The notes under the pieces: model-generated
Told to the model about the DNA's origin: nothing
The model's database searches: none
What the model saw: the letters and a program-made list of their open reading frames with translations, nothing else
Program-made: the position numbers and the translations under genes
From: Doryteuthis pealeii
Taxonomy: Eukaryota > Mollusca > Cephalopoda > Myopsida > Loliginidae
Length of the DNA stretch: 64,000 bases
NCBI GenBank assembly: GCA_023376005.1
Contig: CM042157.1
Coordinates: 61,906,634-61,970,633 of the forward strand
Direction: 5' to 3'
In this document: positions 11,267-22,434 of the stretch, piece after piece
How positions within the stretch are numbered: position 1 is the stretch's first letter
Layout of the letters: every line of letters starts with the position of its first letter

Positions 11267-11627
11267 ATTAAGAAATTTGAAAAAACAAGTGTTCCGAAAA
11301 TAGGATGAATTTATTTATCGATGTTTAAACATTTCGGTTTCTTTAAACCTTCATCAAGATGTATCTTGGGGTGAAGAAATTGATGGATGTTTTATAGATG
11401 ACACGAGATGAAAATCTTTACAAAATCTTTTGTGTTGTGTAACTGTATTTGTTCAGCGTTATATTTTTGAAAGACAAGTCGCGATCATCTCCTGTCATCT
11501 ATAAAACATCCATCAATTTCTTCACCACAACATACATCCTGATGAAGGTTTAAAGAAACCGAAATGTTTAAACATCGATAAATAAATTCATCCTATTTTC
11601 GGAACACTTATTTTTTTCAAATTTCTT

Positions 11628-11632
<5 letters not shown>
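11267..11632. repeat. Fold-back element with ~147-bp arms and hammerhead-like cores
   Basis: The left arm (11267-11412) and right arm (11485-11632) are close reverse complements around a ~72-base spacer. The right arm on the plus strand contains CTGATGA (11539-11545), a GGTTT/AAACC stem (11547-11560), GAAA (11561-11564) and the palindrome TGTTTAAACA, in hammerhead order. The left arm has the same core on the minus strand but mutated to TTGATGA (11358-11352). A single extra A precedes stem II. Confidence 0.75.
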
Positions 11633-11662
<30 letters not shown>

Positions 11663-12646
11663 ATATATATATATACTAAAGAACTGAGGATTTCATGGAC
11701 ACTCCTAACATTTCTCTAATTTGTAATGAGCTAATTAAACTTCGAAGACACTTCTAAGACGTTTCTAACATTATGCAAAATATATATACACAAACACTAA
11801 AAAACTGATGATAGACACTTCTAACATTTCTCTAAATTGTAATGAACTAAATAAACTTCAAAGACACTTCTAAGATCTTTCTAACATTATGCAAAAAAGA
11901 AATTTAAAAAAAGCCTCAATGACACTTCTAAGATTTCTCTGGTATGATGTAAAAGATGCAAGCACGAACACTACAGAATTGAATAAAATTCGAAGATACT
12001 TCTAAGATTTCACTAACATTATGTAAAAAGAATTTAAAAAAGCTTCAAAGACACTTTTAAGATTTTCCCAATACAATGTAAAATATACATACACAAACAC
12101 AAAAGAACTGACTTAATCTTAAAGACACTTCTAAGATTTCTCTAACATTACACAAAAGATACATACACAAACACGCCAGAATTGACTTCAAGGCTACTTC
12201 TAACATTTCTCTAAGTTGTAATGAGCTAAGTAGACTTAAAAGACACTTCTAAGATTTCTCTGGTATGATGTAAAAGATGCAAGCTCAAACACTACAGAAC
12301 TGAATAAAATTCGAAGACACTTCTAAGATTTCCCTAACATTATGCAAAGAGAAATTTTTAAAAAAAGCTTCAAAGACACTTTTAAGATTTTCCCAATACA
12401 ATATAAAATATACATACGCAAACACAAAAGAACTGTCTTAATCTTAAAGACACTTCTAAGATTTCTCTAACTTTATACAAAAGACGCATACACAAACACT
12501 ATAGAGTGCATTTATGCATGGATAAATTCCTGGCCGAAACACGTATCAGTAAAATATAATCTATTTTATCCATTCAGAATCTTCTTTCCTTTGTTTATTT
12601 TTCTTTTCAACATACCGTCTGATTCGCTTTCTTTTTCAACTTACGC

Positions 12647-12647
<1 letters not shown>

Positions 12648-12692
<45 letters not shown>

Positions 12693-12698
12693 ATATAA
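12648..12698. repeat. (TA)n microsatellite
   Basis: AT dinucleotides followed by CGCGCGCACGCG. Confidence 0.95.
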
Positions 12699-13000
12699 CG
12701 CGCGCACGCGTGCCTCTGTCCCTGAGGATGTTCATTAGTTCGAGAATGAATTGGTGACGGTGGGCCGAACGAGGAAGCAACAATCGTTCCCAAGTTTAAA
12801 ATAGAAATACAATGAGAAGATAGTCGACCATCCAAAAGATCTGAACGGAAGCTTTTTTTCCGTCTCTCAGCGATAACGGATTAGACACGCGCCATTCTTA
12901 CGGATTTCATCCTAATCACATGACTGAATTGAATAAGGTGTTGGCAACCAATCAGGCTGCAATGACGACTTTCATCAACCACCACTCCACCACCATGACA

Positions 13001-13002
<2 letters not shown>

Positions 13003-13054
<52 letters not shown>

Positions 13055-13108
13055 GTAATTTCTTTCTCTTCAACCTTCTTTCTTTTTCTCATATCGTCTT
13101 TCCTTTTT

Positions 13109-13175
<67 letters not shown>

Positions 13176-13228
13176 GTAATTTCTTTCTTTTTCAACCTTC
13201 TTTCTTTTTCTCATATCGTCTTTCCTTG
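13003..13228. repeat. Compound minisatellite: (CT)n plus a ~60-bp pyrimidine unit
   Basis: Two units, each a CT run followed by GACGTAATTTCTTTC and a TTTTTCTCATATCGTCTTTC segment. The same compound unit occurs three more times at 14519-14872. Confidence 0.9.
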
Positions 13229-13230
13229 GG

Positions 13231-13905
13231 TATGATGTTAAACTGCATCAAATGGTGAAGTTCTAATTCTGAAGCTCTGGGGAATGTGGATTATCCCTTT
13301 ATCGCCATTACTCTCAGGTCTACTCTGACCCAGTGTGGTATTACCTGTCAGGGTCCCATCTATGGGTTAAATAGATTAAAAAATGAGTTTTTAAAAATGT
13401 GTTTTAAAAAATTGAGTTTGAAAAAACAAATGAATACCCAACAAGAATGAAAAAAAAAAACCATCTTCGGCATAAAATAACCCAACGATGCTTGATGTGC
13501 CGTTAAATTCTACCAACTAACCAACTTATCTATCTTCGATGACAAACAGCATGCACCACGCTTGTGTTTTTTTGTCAAATCTAAGATAAGTTTTGTCTAT
13601 CACGGTGGATGCTAAATAGAATATGAATATTGTAGCCTCACGTAGACCAATTAACGGACATTTTTTCTTTCTTTCTTTTTTCGCTAATATCAAAATGGCG
13701 GCCATACGTTTGAAATAATGGAAAACCTTTATGTCACTCGTCCTATATATAAAAATATATCGCTAGATATCGACTGAAGTGCGTTAAATTACATGGGGAA
13801 TTATTTTTATTGAAGTATTTTTCTACTGTTGAAAGAATCGAATTTCCAAAAGTGCCATTTATTTTCTGGGGGACATTGTAGATATTGCTTGTTATCATGT
13901 GATCA
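13231..13905 (+). repeat. Direct repeat, copy 1 (upstream part)
   Basis: It matches 16014-16675 throughout, including the motif ATGGGTTAAATAGATTAAAA and the stretch around ATATCAAAATGGCGGCCATA. Together with the following Helitron it forms a ~1.3-kb repeated block. A partial inverted copy lies at 17775-17935. Confidence 0.8.
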
Positions 13906-14449
13906 TCTTATCATAATAAAGATTCGGTGTCTGCCTGTCTGTAATCGAAACTACGTCATTGGTATGTCACAATGCCCGCAACAATTGCGTAAGTTTATCA
14001 ATGATATATTTGATTTATTGTCGAAATCATTAATATTAATATATAGAATAAATCTCTCATGTGACTTTATGAAAATCTGAGTTAGATTTGCCTCAAAACA
14101 ACGCATGTTATTAATGCGTTTCAAATCCTGTAATGTGTGTTATATATCACTAAGAAATAAAGATTTACATATATTATGGTATGATTAATTTGCATACTGG
14201 TTTTAACAAAACAGGGCTTAAATAGTAGTTACTTGGTGTTATTGATCATTGATATTATTGTTTTATTCTCCAACATATTAAAATCAATCCTATGAATGAT
14301 TTTATATAGAAAGCAATTAGAATGTAATTAAAATAAGAGTAATCATTTTATATGCGTTCTTATTTAATTTCGTCAGTCTTTCTAATTTAATATATTTCAT
14401 TACATTAAAACTTAAATACTTACGCCCGGAAGACGCATATTCTTGTTTG
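13906..14449 (+). mobile_element. Non-autonomous Helitron, family 1 (degraded 3' end)
   Basis: It starts A|TC with the TTATCATAAT head and the GTCTGTAATCGAAACTACGT block. It ends with a decayed form of the family hairpin (ACGCCCGGAAGACGC) and TTTG in place of CTAG, followed by T. The length of ~544 bp is close to the 623-bp copy at 7427. No coding capacity. Confidence 0.75.
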
Positions 14450-14512
14450 TTAATGTGATCATCATCATCACCATCATCATCATCGCTAGGTCGCGGTGAC
14501 GGCATGGATACC

Positions 14513-14518
<6 letters not shown>

Positions 14519-14574
<56 letters not shown>

Positions 14575-14617
14575 AATTTTCTTTTTCAACCTTCTTTTGT
14601 AATATCGTCTTTCCTTT

Positions 14618-14666
<49 letters not shown>

Positions 14667-14705
14667 ACGTCAACTTTCTTTCTCATTCTCATATCTCTTT
14701 TTTTC

Positions 14706-14753
<48 letters not shown>

Positions 14754-14831
14754 CTCTGACGTAATTTCTTTCTTTTTCAACCTTCTTTCATTTTCTCATA
14801 TCGTCTTTCCTTTTTTCATCTCACTCTCCCA

Positions 14832-14872
<41 letters not shown>
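14519..14872. repeat. Compound minisatellite: (CT)n plus pyrimidine unit, three copies
   Basis: The same unit as at 13003-13228 with variable CT lengths. It follows an ATC microsatellite and a GGTCGCGGTGACGGCATGGA segment resembling the RTE 3' tail. Confidence 0.9.
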
Positions 14873-14875
<3 letters not shown>

Positions 14876-15015
14876 CTTTTTGTTTTCATAGACATTTCAA
14901 ACGGCTTTGTCATTTGAGCCGATGGTTTTTTTTCCACTTGAGTTTTTATCTATTTTTATCATAACGTTTTCTATCCTTTCCGTTTTAGCGCTATGTTTGT
15001 TTGGCTTTATGAGCA

Positions 15016-15046
15016 ATCTATCTATCTATCTATCTATCTATCTATT
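15016..15046. repeat. (TCTA)n microsatellite
   Basis: About seven tandem copies of a tetranucleotide. Confidence 0.95.
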
Positions 15047-15223
15047 ATGATCTGATTTGAATCAGTCCATCTAACTTAGTCTGCTTATAATCGATCTATG
15101 TTAGTCAGTTTATCTGTCTATATCGGACACTTTATCGGTGTTTCATGATCTCGTAAGATCTGCTCATGCAATTTGATCCTTATTGGGTGTATCACGCTTG
15201 TAATTTTTGTCAAATCTAATCTA

Positions 15224-15617
15224 TCTATACATATATAAATGGCAGTTTGTGTATATGTATGTCCGGAGGAAACTATGAAAATAAAACAATTAACGACAAA
15301 GTAAATATATATACACATTAAATATCACCAGATCTTGCTTTTTGAGTAAAAATAATGTAGTTTTGATTCCTATTAGTGAAGATAATTAAAAAATAAAATT
15401 TGATTGATAACAGCATAGAATCTTTTTTGCATTTAATATTTTAAATAGTAGACATTAATCTTTCTTTTCAGAGTGGCTGGATCAATGCAAGCTCTTTTTT
15501 TACATAAGGATTTTAATGGTGCATACTAGAAGGATCCAACTCGCGATTCAATAACAATGGATCTGTGAGACTCACTTTTTACTCACTACCCAGACAACGC
15601 CAGGTAGCCGCTTCTAG
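15224..15617 (+). mobile_element. Non-autonomous Helitron, family 2 (394 bp, complete ends)
   Basis: It begins A|TCTATACATATATAAA and continues with a GGCAGTTTGTGT segment. It ends with a GGTAGCC-containing hairpin region, then CTAG (15614-15617) and T. Better copies form the hairpin CTACCCAGGCGACGC...GGGTAG. There is no target duplication and no open frame for Rep or helicase. Confidence 0.85.
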
Positions 15618-15704
15618 TTCATTAATATAAATCTTAATTAATCTGTTCTCGTCTATCTATTTGTTTATCTACTTTAAACTATCTATACCAACTTATCTAC
15701 GGCT

Positions 15705-16013
15705 GGGGCTGTAGAATACACCGATTGCACTTCTGGAGAGGGGGAAATCCCCCACCCCAATGGGTCCACCTGATGGATGTGAGTGATGTGATGCTTAAGA
15801 ACGAAATCCTGGTGGCTGCGCAGTCCATGACATGCAACACTCCACTTTGGCCGTTACTTAAGTTAGACGAGCGGTCGGAGAGACACCTTTGATCAATTGA
15901 CTGGTCACGCCAAGCCCTAGCACCTATATGATTGTCTCAACCCTATCGCTTTTATGGCAACCCCCAGCCCTTTTCATCGTGAGTGCCAGAAGGCGATGTC
16001 TGAGGGTCTTAAT
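15705..16013 (+). repeat. Interspersed repeat upstream of direct-repeat copy 2
   Basis: The first ~100 bases match the reverse complement of 6940-7060. The rest is non-coding and unrecognised. Confidence 0.5.
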
Positions 16014-16675
16014 GTCCTCGGGCTGACGTTAAACAGCATCTAGTGGTGAAGTTACAATTCTGGACTTCTGGCGAATATGGAGTCCCCCTTTATCGCCATT
16101 ACTCTCAGTTCCACTCTGACCCGCTGTGGTAGTACCTATTAGAGTCCCATCTATGGGTTAAATAGATTAAAAAATGAGTTTTTAAAAATGTGTGTTTAAA
16201 AAAATTGAGTTTGAAAAAAGAATTGAATACCCAAAAAGAATGAATAAAACAAAACATCTTCGGCATAAAATAACCCAAAGAGGTTTCATATGCCGTTAAG
16301 TTCTACCAGCTAACCAACTGATCTATCTTCGACGATTGTGTTCTTTTGTCAAATCTAAGATAAGTTTGTCTATCACGGTCGATGCTAAATAGAATATGAA
16401 TATTGTAGCTTCGCGTAGACCAATTAACAGACATTTTTTCTTTCTCTTTTTTCGCTAATATCAAAATGGCGGCCATACGTTTGAAATGAGGGAAAACATT
16501 TATGTCCCTCGTCCTATATATAAAAATATATCGCTAGATATCGACTGAAGTGCGTTAAATTACATAGGAATTATTTTTATTGAAGTATTTTTCTACTGTT
16601 GAAAGAATCGAGTTTCCAAAAGTGCCATTTATTTTCTGGGGGACATAGTAGATATTGCTTGTTATCATGTGATCA
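16014..16675 (+). repeat. Direct repeat, copy 2 (upstream part)
   Basis: It aligns with 13231-13905 with scattered substitutions and small indels, and is followed by the same Helitron family. This suggests duplication of the whole block. Confidence 0.8.
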
Positions 16676-17458
16676 TCTTATCATAATGGAGATTCGGTGT
16701 CTGCCTGACTGTAATCGAAACTACGTCATTGCTAATGTCACAATGCCCGCAATAATTGCGTAAGTTTATCAATGATATATTTTAATTTATAGTCAAAATC
16801 ATTAATATTAATATATAGAATTAAAATCTCTCAGTTGTCTTTTATGCAAAATCTGAGTAGATTTGCATTCTCTCTCNNNNNNNNNNNNNNNNNNNNNNNN
16901 NNNNNNNNNNNNNNNNNNNNNNNNNNNNNNNNNNNNNNNNNNNNNNNNNNNNNNNNNNNNNNNNNNNNNNNNNNNNCAAATGTTAAAGATTCAGTGTCGC
17001 CTGTCTTGTATCGAAACTACGTCATTTTTTATGTCACAATGCCCGCAACAATTGCGTAGTTTATCAATGATATATTTAATTTAATAATCAAAATCATTAA
17101 TATTAATATAGAATAAATCTCTCTATGTGTCTTTTATGAAAATCTGAGTTTAGATTTGCCTAAACAACGCATTATTAAATGCGTTTAAAATCCTGTAATG
17201 TGTGGTATATAATCACTAAGAAAATAAAGTATTTGCAAATTGTGGTATGTTTAATTTGCATACTGGTTTTTAACAAAACAGGGGTTGAATATAAGTTATT
17301 TGTTGTTATTTGATCTTTGATATTTTTGTTTTATTCTCCAACGTAATTAAATCCACAATCCTATGAATGATTTTATATAGAAAAGCAAATTTAAATATAA
17401 TTTTAATATTTCATTAAAACTTGAATTCTTACGCCCAGAAGACGCATATTCTTGCGAG
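16676..17458 (+). mobile_element. Helitron family 1, copy split by an assembly gap with overlapping ends
   Basis: The head starts A|TC at 16676 and runs to the gap at 16877. Sequence after the gap (from 16977) restarts near the head again, so ~185 bp appear on both sides. The 3' end is CGAG (17455-17458) after a decayed hairpin. Confidence 0.7.
16877..16976. other. Assembly gap, exactly 100 N
   Basis: A fixed-length gap, so its size is probably nominal. The sequence on the two sides overlaps (16683-16876 with 16977-17160), which argues that the true gap is zero or negative. Confidence 0.98.
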
Positions 17459-17518
17459 TTAATGTAATCATCATCTCATCAATCATCATCGCCAGGTCGC
17501 GGTGACGGCATGGATACC

Positions 17519-17523
<5 letters not shown>

Positions 17524-17571
<48 letters not shown>
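17524..17571. repeat. (CT)n microsatellite
   Basis: A CT run after the RTE-tail-like segment, in the same position as in direct-repeat copy 1. Confidence 0.95.
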
Positions 17572-17576
<5 letters not shown>

Positions 17577-17774
17577 CATTCCAACCGTCGTTATTCAGTA
17601 GAAATCGATCTACGGGACTTGCTCGCTAACCATCACACCACGATGACTTGCATCCAACATGAGTAGAAAGAGAGAGGGTTTGTTTTGTTTTATGGCGTAT
17701 CAACCTCAGTGGGACATTTAATGCCGACAAAGTTTTGAAATAAATTCATTCTTAATGGATATTTTTATAAACTC

Positions 17775-17935
17775 ATGTTTTTCTATTTAATCCATAGATG
17801 GGACCCTAACAGGTTCTTCCACTCCAGGTCAGTGTGAACCTGGGAGCAATGGTGATGAAGGGATGCTCCACATTCCCCAAACCTCCAAAACTGGAACCTC
17901 ACCATCAGATAGAGTTTAACGTCATTCCCAAAACA
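17775..17935 (-). repeat. Partial inverted copy of the 13231/16014 repeat
   Basis: On the minus strand it shows the same order: the GTTAAAC segment, TTATCGCCATT-like region, and ATGGGTTAAATAG-like end. Confidence 0.65.
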
Positions 17936-17974
17936 TGTAGACTATCAACCACCGCCTTCTAGCACTCATATGAT

Positions 17975-18236
17975 AAAAAGGGAGAGAGAGAGAGAGTGGG
18001 AGAGAGAGAGACTTGTAAGTGATAGAGATATGAGAGAGAAAAAGAGACTTCCATGAGTGTGTGAACGAGAGAGAGATATATATATAAAGAAAGAACTTGT
18101 GAGAGAAAGATAAGAGAGGGGAAAAAAAGAAATGTGGTGCGAGCGACGAGAGAGAGAGGAGAGAGAGAGAGAAAGAGAGAGAGAGAGAAGAAAGAAAGAA
18201 AGAGAAAGAAATTTGTGAGAGAGAGACTGAAATGTG

Positions 18237-18296
<60 letters not shown>

Positions 18297-18478
18297 AAGA
18301 CGAGAGGGAGAGAGAGAGAGAGAGAAGAGAGCATTAGAGAGCGTCCAAATCCCGGCTCTATATAAATTTGTTTCTTTTTGCACGAGACTTGTAAAGAGAG
18401 AGGGGACACCAGAGAGAGAAAAGAAATGTGTGCGAGAGAGAGAGGGAGAGAGAGAAAGAGACTTGTAGAGAGAGAAGG

Positions 18479-18512
<34 letters not shown>

Positions 18513-18715
18513 CATGAAAAAGAGAGACAGACAGAAACGTGAAAGAGATGTGTGTGAGAGAGAGGGAGAGAGAGACCAACAGAAACGTATGTGAGAGAGA
18601 GAGAAAGAGAGAGAGAGGGGTGTGCATGTGTGCGTACGAGAGAGAGAGAGAAGTGAGAAAGAGAGAGAGAGAGAGAGAGAGGGGAGGGCATTAGAGAGCC
18701 TCCAAATCTCGTCTC
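17975..18715. repeat. Polypurine (GA-rich) region with (GT)n and a ~355-bp duplicated unit
   Basis: GA-rich with a GT run (18240-18293). The landmark CTCCAAATC...TCTCTAT...AAATTT occurs near 18343 and again near 18697, giving a ~355-base period. Long open frames on the minus strand are pure repeat translation. Confidence 0.85.
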
Positions 18716-18901
18716 TATGTAAATTTAATTGACACGCTTCGTAAGAAAAGCCGATAAGAACTTACTTGACGTGCATGTCGAACATCCCTTATCACCTATT
18801 TTTCCATAAAGTACCTTCACTCCTTTTTGCAAAGAAGTGTTGTGTTTATTTTTAATTGCGAAACACTAGCGACATGTTATCAGGCGGCAGTTGATGCGAA
18901 C

Positions 18902-19030
18902 GGGGGGGGGGGGGCTTCAAGAGGGAAAAAAACGCCCCCCCCCCCCCCCCCCAAAAAAAAAAAAAACACACCCGTTTGACACTTTTCAGGCTCATCTTCA
19001 AAAACGCCTCGTCTTTTTTTTTTTTTTCTT
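18902..19030. repeat. Homopolymer cluster: G13, C18, A14, T16
   Basis: A run of 13 G (18902-18914) is followed 20 bases later by 18 C (18935-18952), 14 A, then a T run. G and C runs could pair as a hairpin. Exact run lengths are unreliable in long-read assemblies. Confidence 0.9.
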
Positions 19031-19278
19031 TTTTTCTTTGCACCCGTTCGTAGACCAAGAAAATCTCCCGGATATTTAAGGAACTGCCCCTCTAAAATGT
19101 CGGCACGGATTATTATCCCGTGGGTAGCGCCCGAGACAGGTAAGGAGCAAAAGGGGCCCAACACACATGTCAAAAGCCACTCCCTTTCGACTTATGCACA
19201 GGGAAAAGAAAAAAGAAAACAAGAAAATATGAAAACAAAACTAGTGTTTATGCATTTACCCGGATTTCGACCAAATAA

Positions 19279-19292
19279 ATAAATAAATAAAT

Positions 19293-19348
<56 letters not shown>

Positions 19349-19392
19349 CAGATAAGTAGATAGAGAGATAGATACTTACACACACACACACA

Positions 19393-19432
<40 letters not shown>
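19279..19432. repeat. (AAAT)n, (GA)n, (CA)n and (TA)n microsatellites
   Basis: Several simple repeats lie end to end directly upstream of a SINE. Confidence 0.95.
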
Positions 19433-19433
<1 letters not shown>

Positions 19434-19680
19434 GGCCGGTTTAGCTCAGTCGGTTAGAGCACCCAACTAGTAACTACATTGTCCTCGAAACAGGCTCTCG
19501 CCAACTCAGCGTATGAGTAGCACAGGCATCTGTGCAATAAAGTGAGGAGCTGATATTAGGTGTGGCACTCCACCTCTGATGCAAAACCATCTCCTTGATC
19601 TAGCGCTAGTGAAAAAGGGGATAGACTCCCTCGCTGTCTGGCTGATACCGATATTAGGTCACTCCAACGACGACTTACTA
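19434..19680 (+). repeat. tRNA-derived SINE, family 1
   Basis: The head is box A-like (GGTTTAGCTCAGTCGG) but has a different anticodon-arm region and a diverged box B. The body is complete to the TTAGGTCACTCC tail. Confidence 0.85.
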
Positions 19681-19684
19681 CTTA

Positions 19685-19995
19685 TATTGATATAGATATA
19701 AATAGATAAAGAGAAAAGGAGATAAATAAATAGAAAGATAGATAGATAGATATGAAAAGCAGTTTAACAGGTTTGATTTCAGAGTTTTCCTTCTCCTAGA
19801 CTGGTTACCTAACCAATGTTAAAGAGCCTAGTCTGCCCTGATATTTACCCATAGCTGGAGAGAGAATAGTTGGATGCATACTTTTCCCAATGGTATATAT
19901 AGATAGATAGTTTATTTATGGAGGATAATATATATATATATTATATATTATAATATATTATATATATATATATATAAATATATATATTTTATAGG

Positions 19996-20026
<31 letters not shown>

Positions 20027-20091
20027 CCCTTATGGCATTTTTCTATGTTTTGAATAGATAGAATAGATAATAGATAGATAGAAGATAGATT

Positions 20092-20123
<32 letters not shown>

Positions 20124-20192
20124 ATTTATGGATAGATATAGATATATAGATAGATAGTATATATTTATGGAGGATATATATATATATTATAT

Positions 20193-20239
<47 letters not shown>

Positions 20240-20385
20240 GATAGATAGATAGATAGATTATGGAGGATAGATAGATTTATGGAAGTTAGATAGATAGATA
20301 GATTTATGGAAGTTGGATAGATTCATGGAAGATATATAGATTTATGGAAGATAGATAGATAGATTTATGGAAGAGGATAAGCGTA
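19685..20385. repeat. (GATA)n and (TA)n array with a SINE family 2 fragment
   Basis: GATA tetranucleotide tracts alternate with AT runs and a recurring TTTATGGAGGATA segment. A partial SINE family 2 body lies at about 19770-19890, recognisable by CTTCTCCTAGACTGGTT and CCCATAGCTGGA. Confidence 0.9.
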
Positions 20386-20724
20386 AAAAAAGACCGATTG
20401 GTCTCATGACGTATAGTTTAGGTGGCATAAATGTGTTATTAAGACGCATGGTTTATACATAACGAGGATCAGCGACTACGAAATTCGGTTTTGCAAGGAA
20501 ACACAATCAGTGATACGAAATCCCCAATGAGTAATAAAGTGTGGACCTTGTTATGTGTACTGCCCCTGTCTATAAGTATATGGGTGTAAGCGTATTTCTG
20601 TCTGTGTGTGTGTGTGTGTGTGCAAGTATTTACTAAGCCTATCCTTGTCAGTAGAGAAGGTTACAAATATGTACAATCCGTGTAGCGTAATGGTAAACGA
20701 GCTACGCAAGTAGTTCATTGCTAG

Positions 20725-21085
20725 TCTTATTATAATGGAGATTCGGTATCTACCTTTCTGTAATCGAAACTATGTCACTGACTCCGTTAAAATACTTTCA
20801 GTAATTGCGTAAGTTTATCAATGAGTATTTAATTTATAATCAAAATCATTAATACATAGAATAAATCTTATTTATTAACAATGTCTCTATAAAAATCTGA
20901 GTTAGATTTGCCTCAAAAACAGCCAATGTTATTAGTACGTTTTAAAATCCTGCAATGTGTCTTATATATCACTAAGAAATAAAGGTTTATATAACATGTG
21001 GTGTGCTTGATTTGCATATTGGTTTTAACAAAACCGGGTTTAATAAATACTTACTTGGTGTTATTGATCTCTAATTATTTTGTTT
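20725..21085 (+). mobile_element. Helitron family 1, 3'-truncated
   Basis: It starts TCTTATTATAATGGAGATTC and follows the family for ~360 bp. It then passes directly into telomere-like TTAGGG repeats of another element. The base before TC is G here, so the insertion site is not the usual A|T. Confidence 0.7.
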
Positions 21086-21256
21086 TTTATTAGGGGTTAG
21101 GGTTAGGGGTTTGCGTTATGGGTTAGTTTTACAATTAAAAAAATTAAAAATCGTCTGTTAAAACAACCGGATATTGACGGTGTAAATGAAAAACACGTCC
21201 TTCCTTAATCAAGATCAAAAAGTGGTGCCTTAAGGTGATATGGTCCCACATTCTTG
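21085..21256 (+). mobile_element. Right half of the telomere-cored inverted-repeat element
   Basis: It carries the GGGGTTAGGGTTAGGGG core, the AAAATCGTCTGTTA segment and a diverged right terminus ending GATATGGTCCC. It matches the right half of the complete element at 27175-27446. Confidence 0.7.
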
Positions 21257-21419
21257 CTAAAAACAATATGCTGTTGCTTGAAACACCAGTGTGCACCGTA
21301 CCAATCTTTGGTTGTCAGTCCTTCAATCTAAGCAGCGCGGTAACTCTATGCCAAGTGATGGTCGGCCATTTTCTTTCTCGGACGATCAGTGTTCCAGTAG
21401 TGACTTTATTCAGATTCTA

Positions 21420-21720
21420 GAAACGTCTACTCGGTGTCGCCTCGGGGGGTTGGGGTAAAAAAAAGTTAGTCTCGCAGATCCATTATTACTGAATCGTGAG
21501 TTTGATCCTCACAGGATGCCCCTATGTAAAAAAAAGACCTTGCGGCCTGGTGGAGCGCCAGAAAGAAAAAGAGCACAAACACTGAAAAGAAAAATCAATG
21601 TCTTCTATTTAAAATATCAAATGCAAAAAAAAAATCCATGCTGTTACTATTTAAATTTTATCTTTTAATTATCTTCACGAATATAAATCTTCATTATTTT
21701 ACTACTTTACTTTGCTTTAC
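21420..21720 (-). mobile_element. Helitron family 2 fragment
   Basis: On the minus strand it shows the family 2 3' region (GGATCTGCGAGACTAACTTT-like, then a decayed GGCGACACCGAGTAG hairpin). The CTAG end is not clear. It resembles 25307-25600. Confidence 0.6.
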
Positions 21721-21740
21721 ATGCGCCTAGGGGGCATATA

Positions 21741-21986
21741 TAAGTCGTTGGGGCGGCCTAAAGTCTGTATCAGCCAATCAGCGAGGGAGTCTTTCCCCTT
21801 TTCACTTGCGCTAGACTAAGGAGATTATTTTAGCGTCTGAGGTGGAGCGCCACACCTACCGTCAGCTCCTTACTTTACCGCACAGATCCCTGTGCTACTT
21901 ATACGATGAGTTGGCGAGGACCGGTATCGAACTAGGAACCTTGTGGTTTCTAGCCGAACGCTCTACCGACTGAACTAACTCGGCCC
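21741..21986 (-). repeat. tRNA-derived SINE, family 1 (near full length)
   Basis: A full head and body on the minus strand, with a good box B (GTTCGATACCGG) and box A. The block B counterpart is 46387-46623. Confidence 0.9.
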
Positions 21987-22019
21987 ATAAACATTAGTAA
22001 GTTCTTAAAGTTGTGGGAT

Positions 22020-22200
22020 AGTCTCTCATGGCTGAGTGGCTAAAGTGCTAGTCTTCAAACTCTAGTCATGCTATTACGTTCCCTTTCGGAATAATACTCT
22101 TGGGAAAGGTTTGGATCGCCTCATCCCCCAGCTATGCGTTAAATATTACTACTGTAGCGTTGGGGTTCCAAATAGCAATGTCCGTTGTATTAAGCCCCTT
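22020..22200 (+). repeat. SINE with a tRNA-Ser/Leu-like head
   Basis: The head contains an excellent box A (TGGCTGAGTGG) and a CTTCAAACTC anticodon-arm-like segment, then a body with CTCTTGGGAAAGGTTT and CCCAGCTATG that is shared with SINE family 2. The 3' half of the tRNA is not conserved, so I do not call it a tRNA gene. Confidence 0.6.
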
Positions 22201-22434
22201 ATTTTAGAAGTGTGGCGTTTCTTTCCTTGGGACTCTGTTGTGTTCTTCGTGGTAACTCCTTTTGAAAGGCTCGAACGCTAGTCAGATTTGTTCCTTCGTC
22301 AAACGACTACTTTATCACCGTGAAAAACAGTCTAGAAGAAATAGTTTTGCAAAATTATGTTGTTTTCTTTCCGCTTCCTTTCCAAAATCTAAAACCTAAA
22401 TCATAAGTTACAAACTTACTAAAAAAAAAAATAT

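Larger units (their letters stand above)
10886..12505. repeat. Complex tandem repeat with ~327-bp higher-order unit
   Basis: A short motif around GACACTTCTAAGATTTCTCT and AACATTATGCAAA recurs more than fifteen times, mostly between 11690 and 12505. Larger landmarks repeat at a spacing of ~325-329 bases: GGTATGATGTAAAAGATGCA near 11940 and 12269, and ACACAAACACAAAAGAACTG near 12094 and 12420. A hairpin element (11267-11632) and AT runs interrupt it. Confidence 0.8.

Noticed and set aside
20675..20730. Tandem Helitrons joined CTAG|TC at 20721-20726
   Set aside because: The bases before TC read CTAG, but the upstream sequence looks like a tRNA-like SINE head and shows no convincing Helitron 3' hairpin or body.
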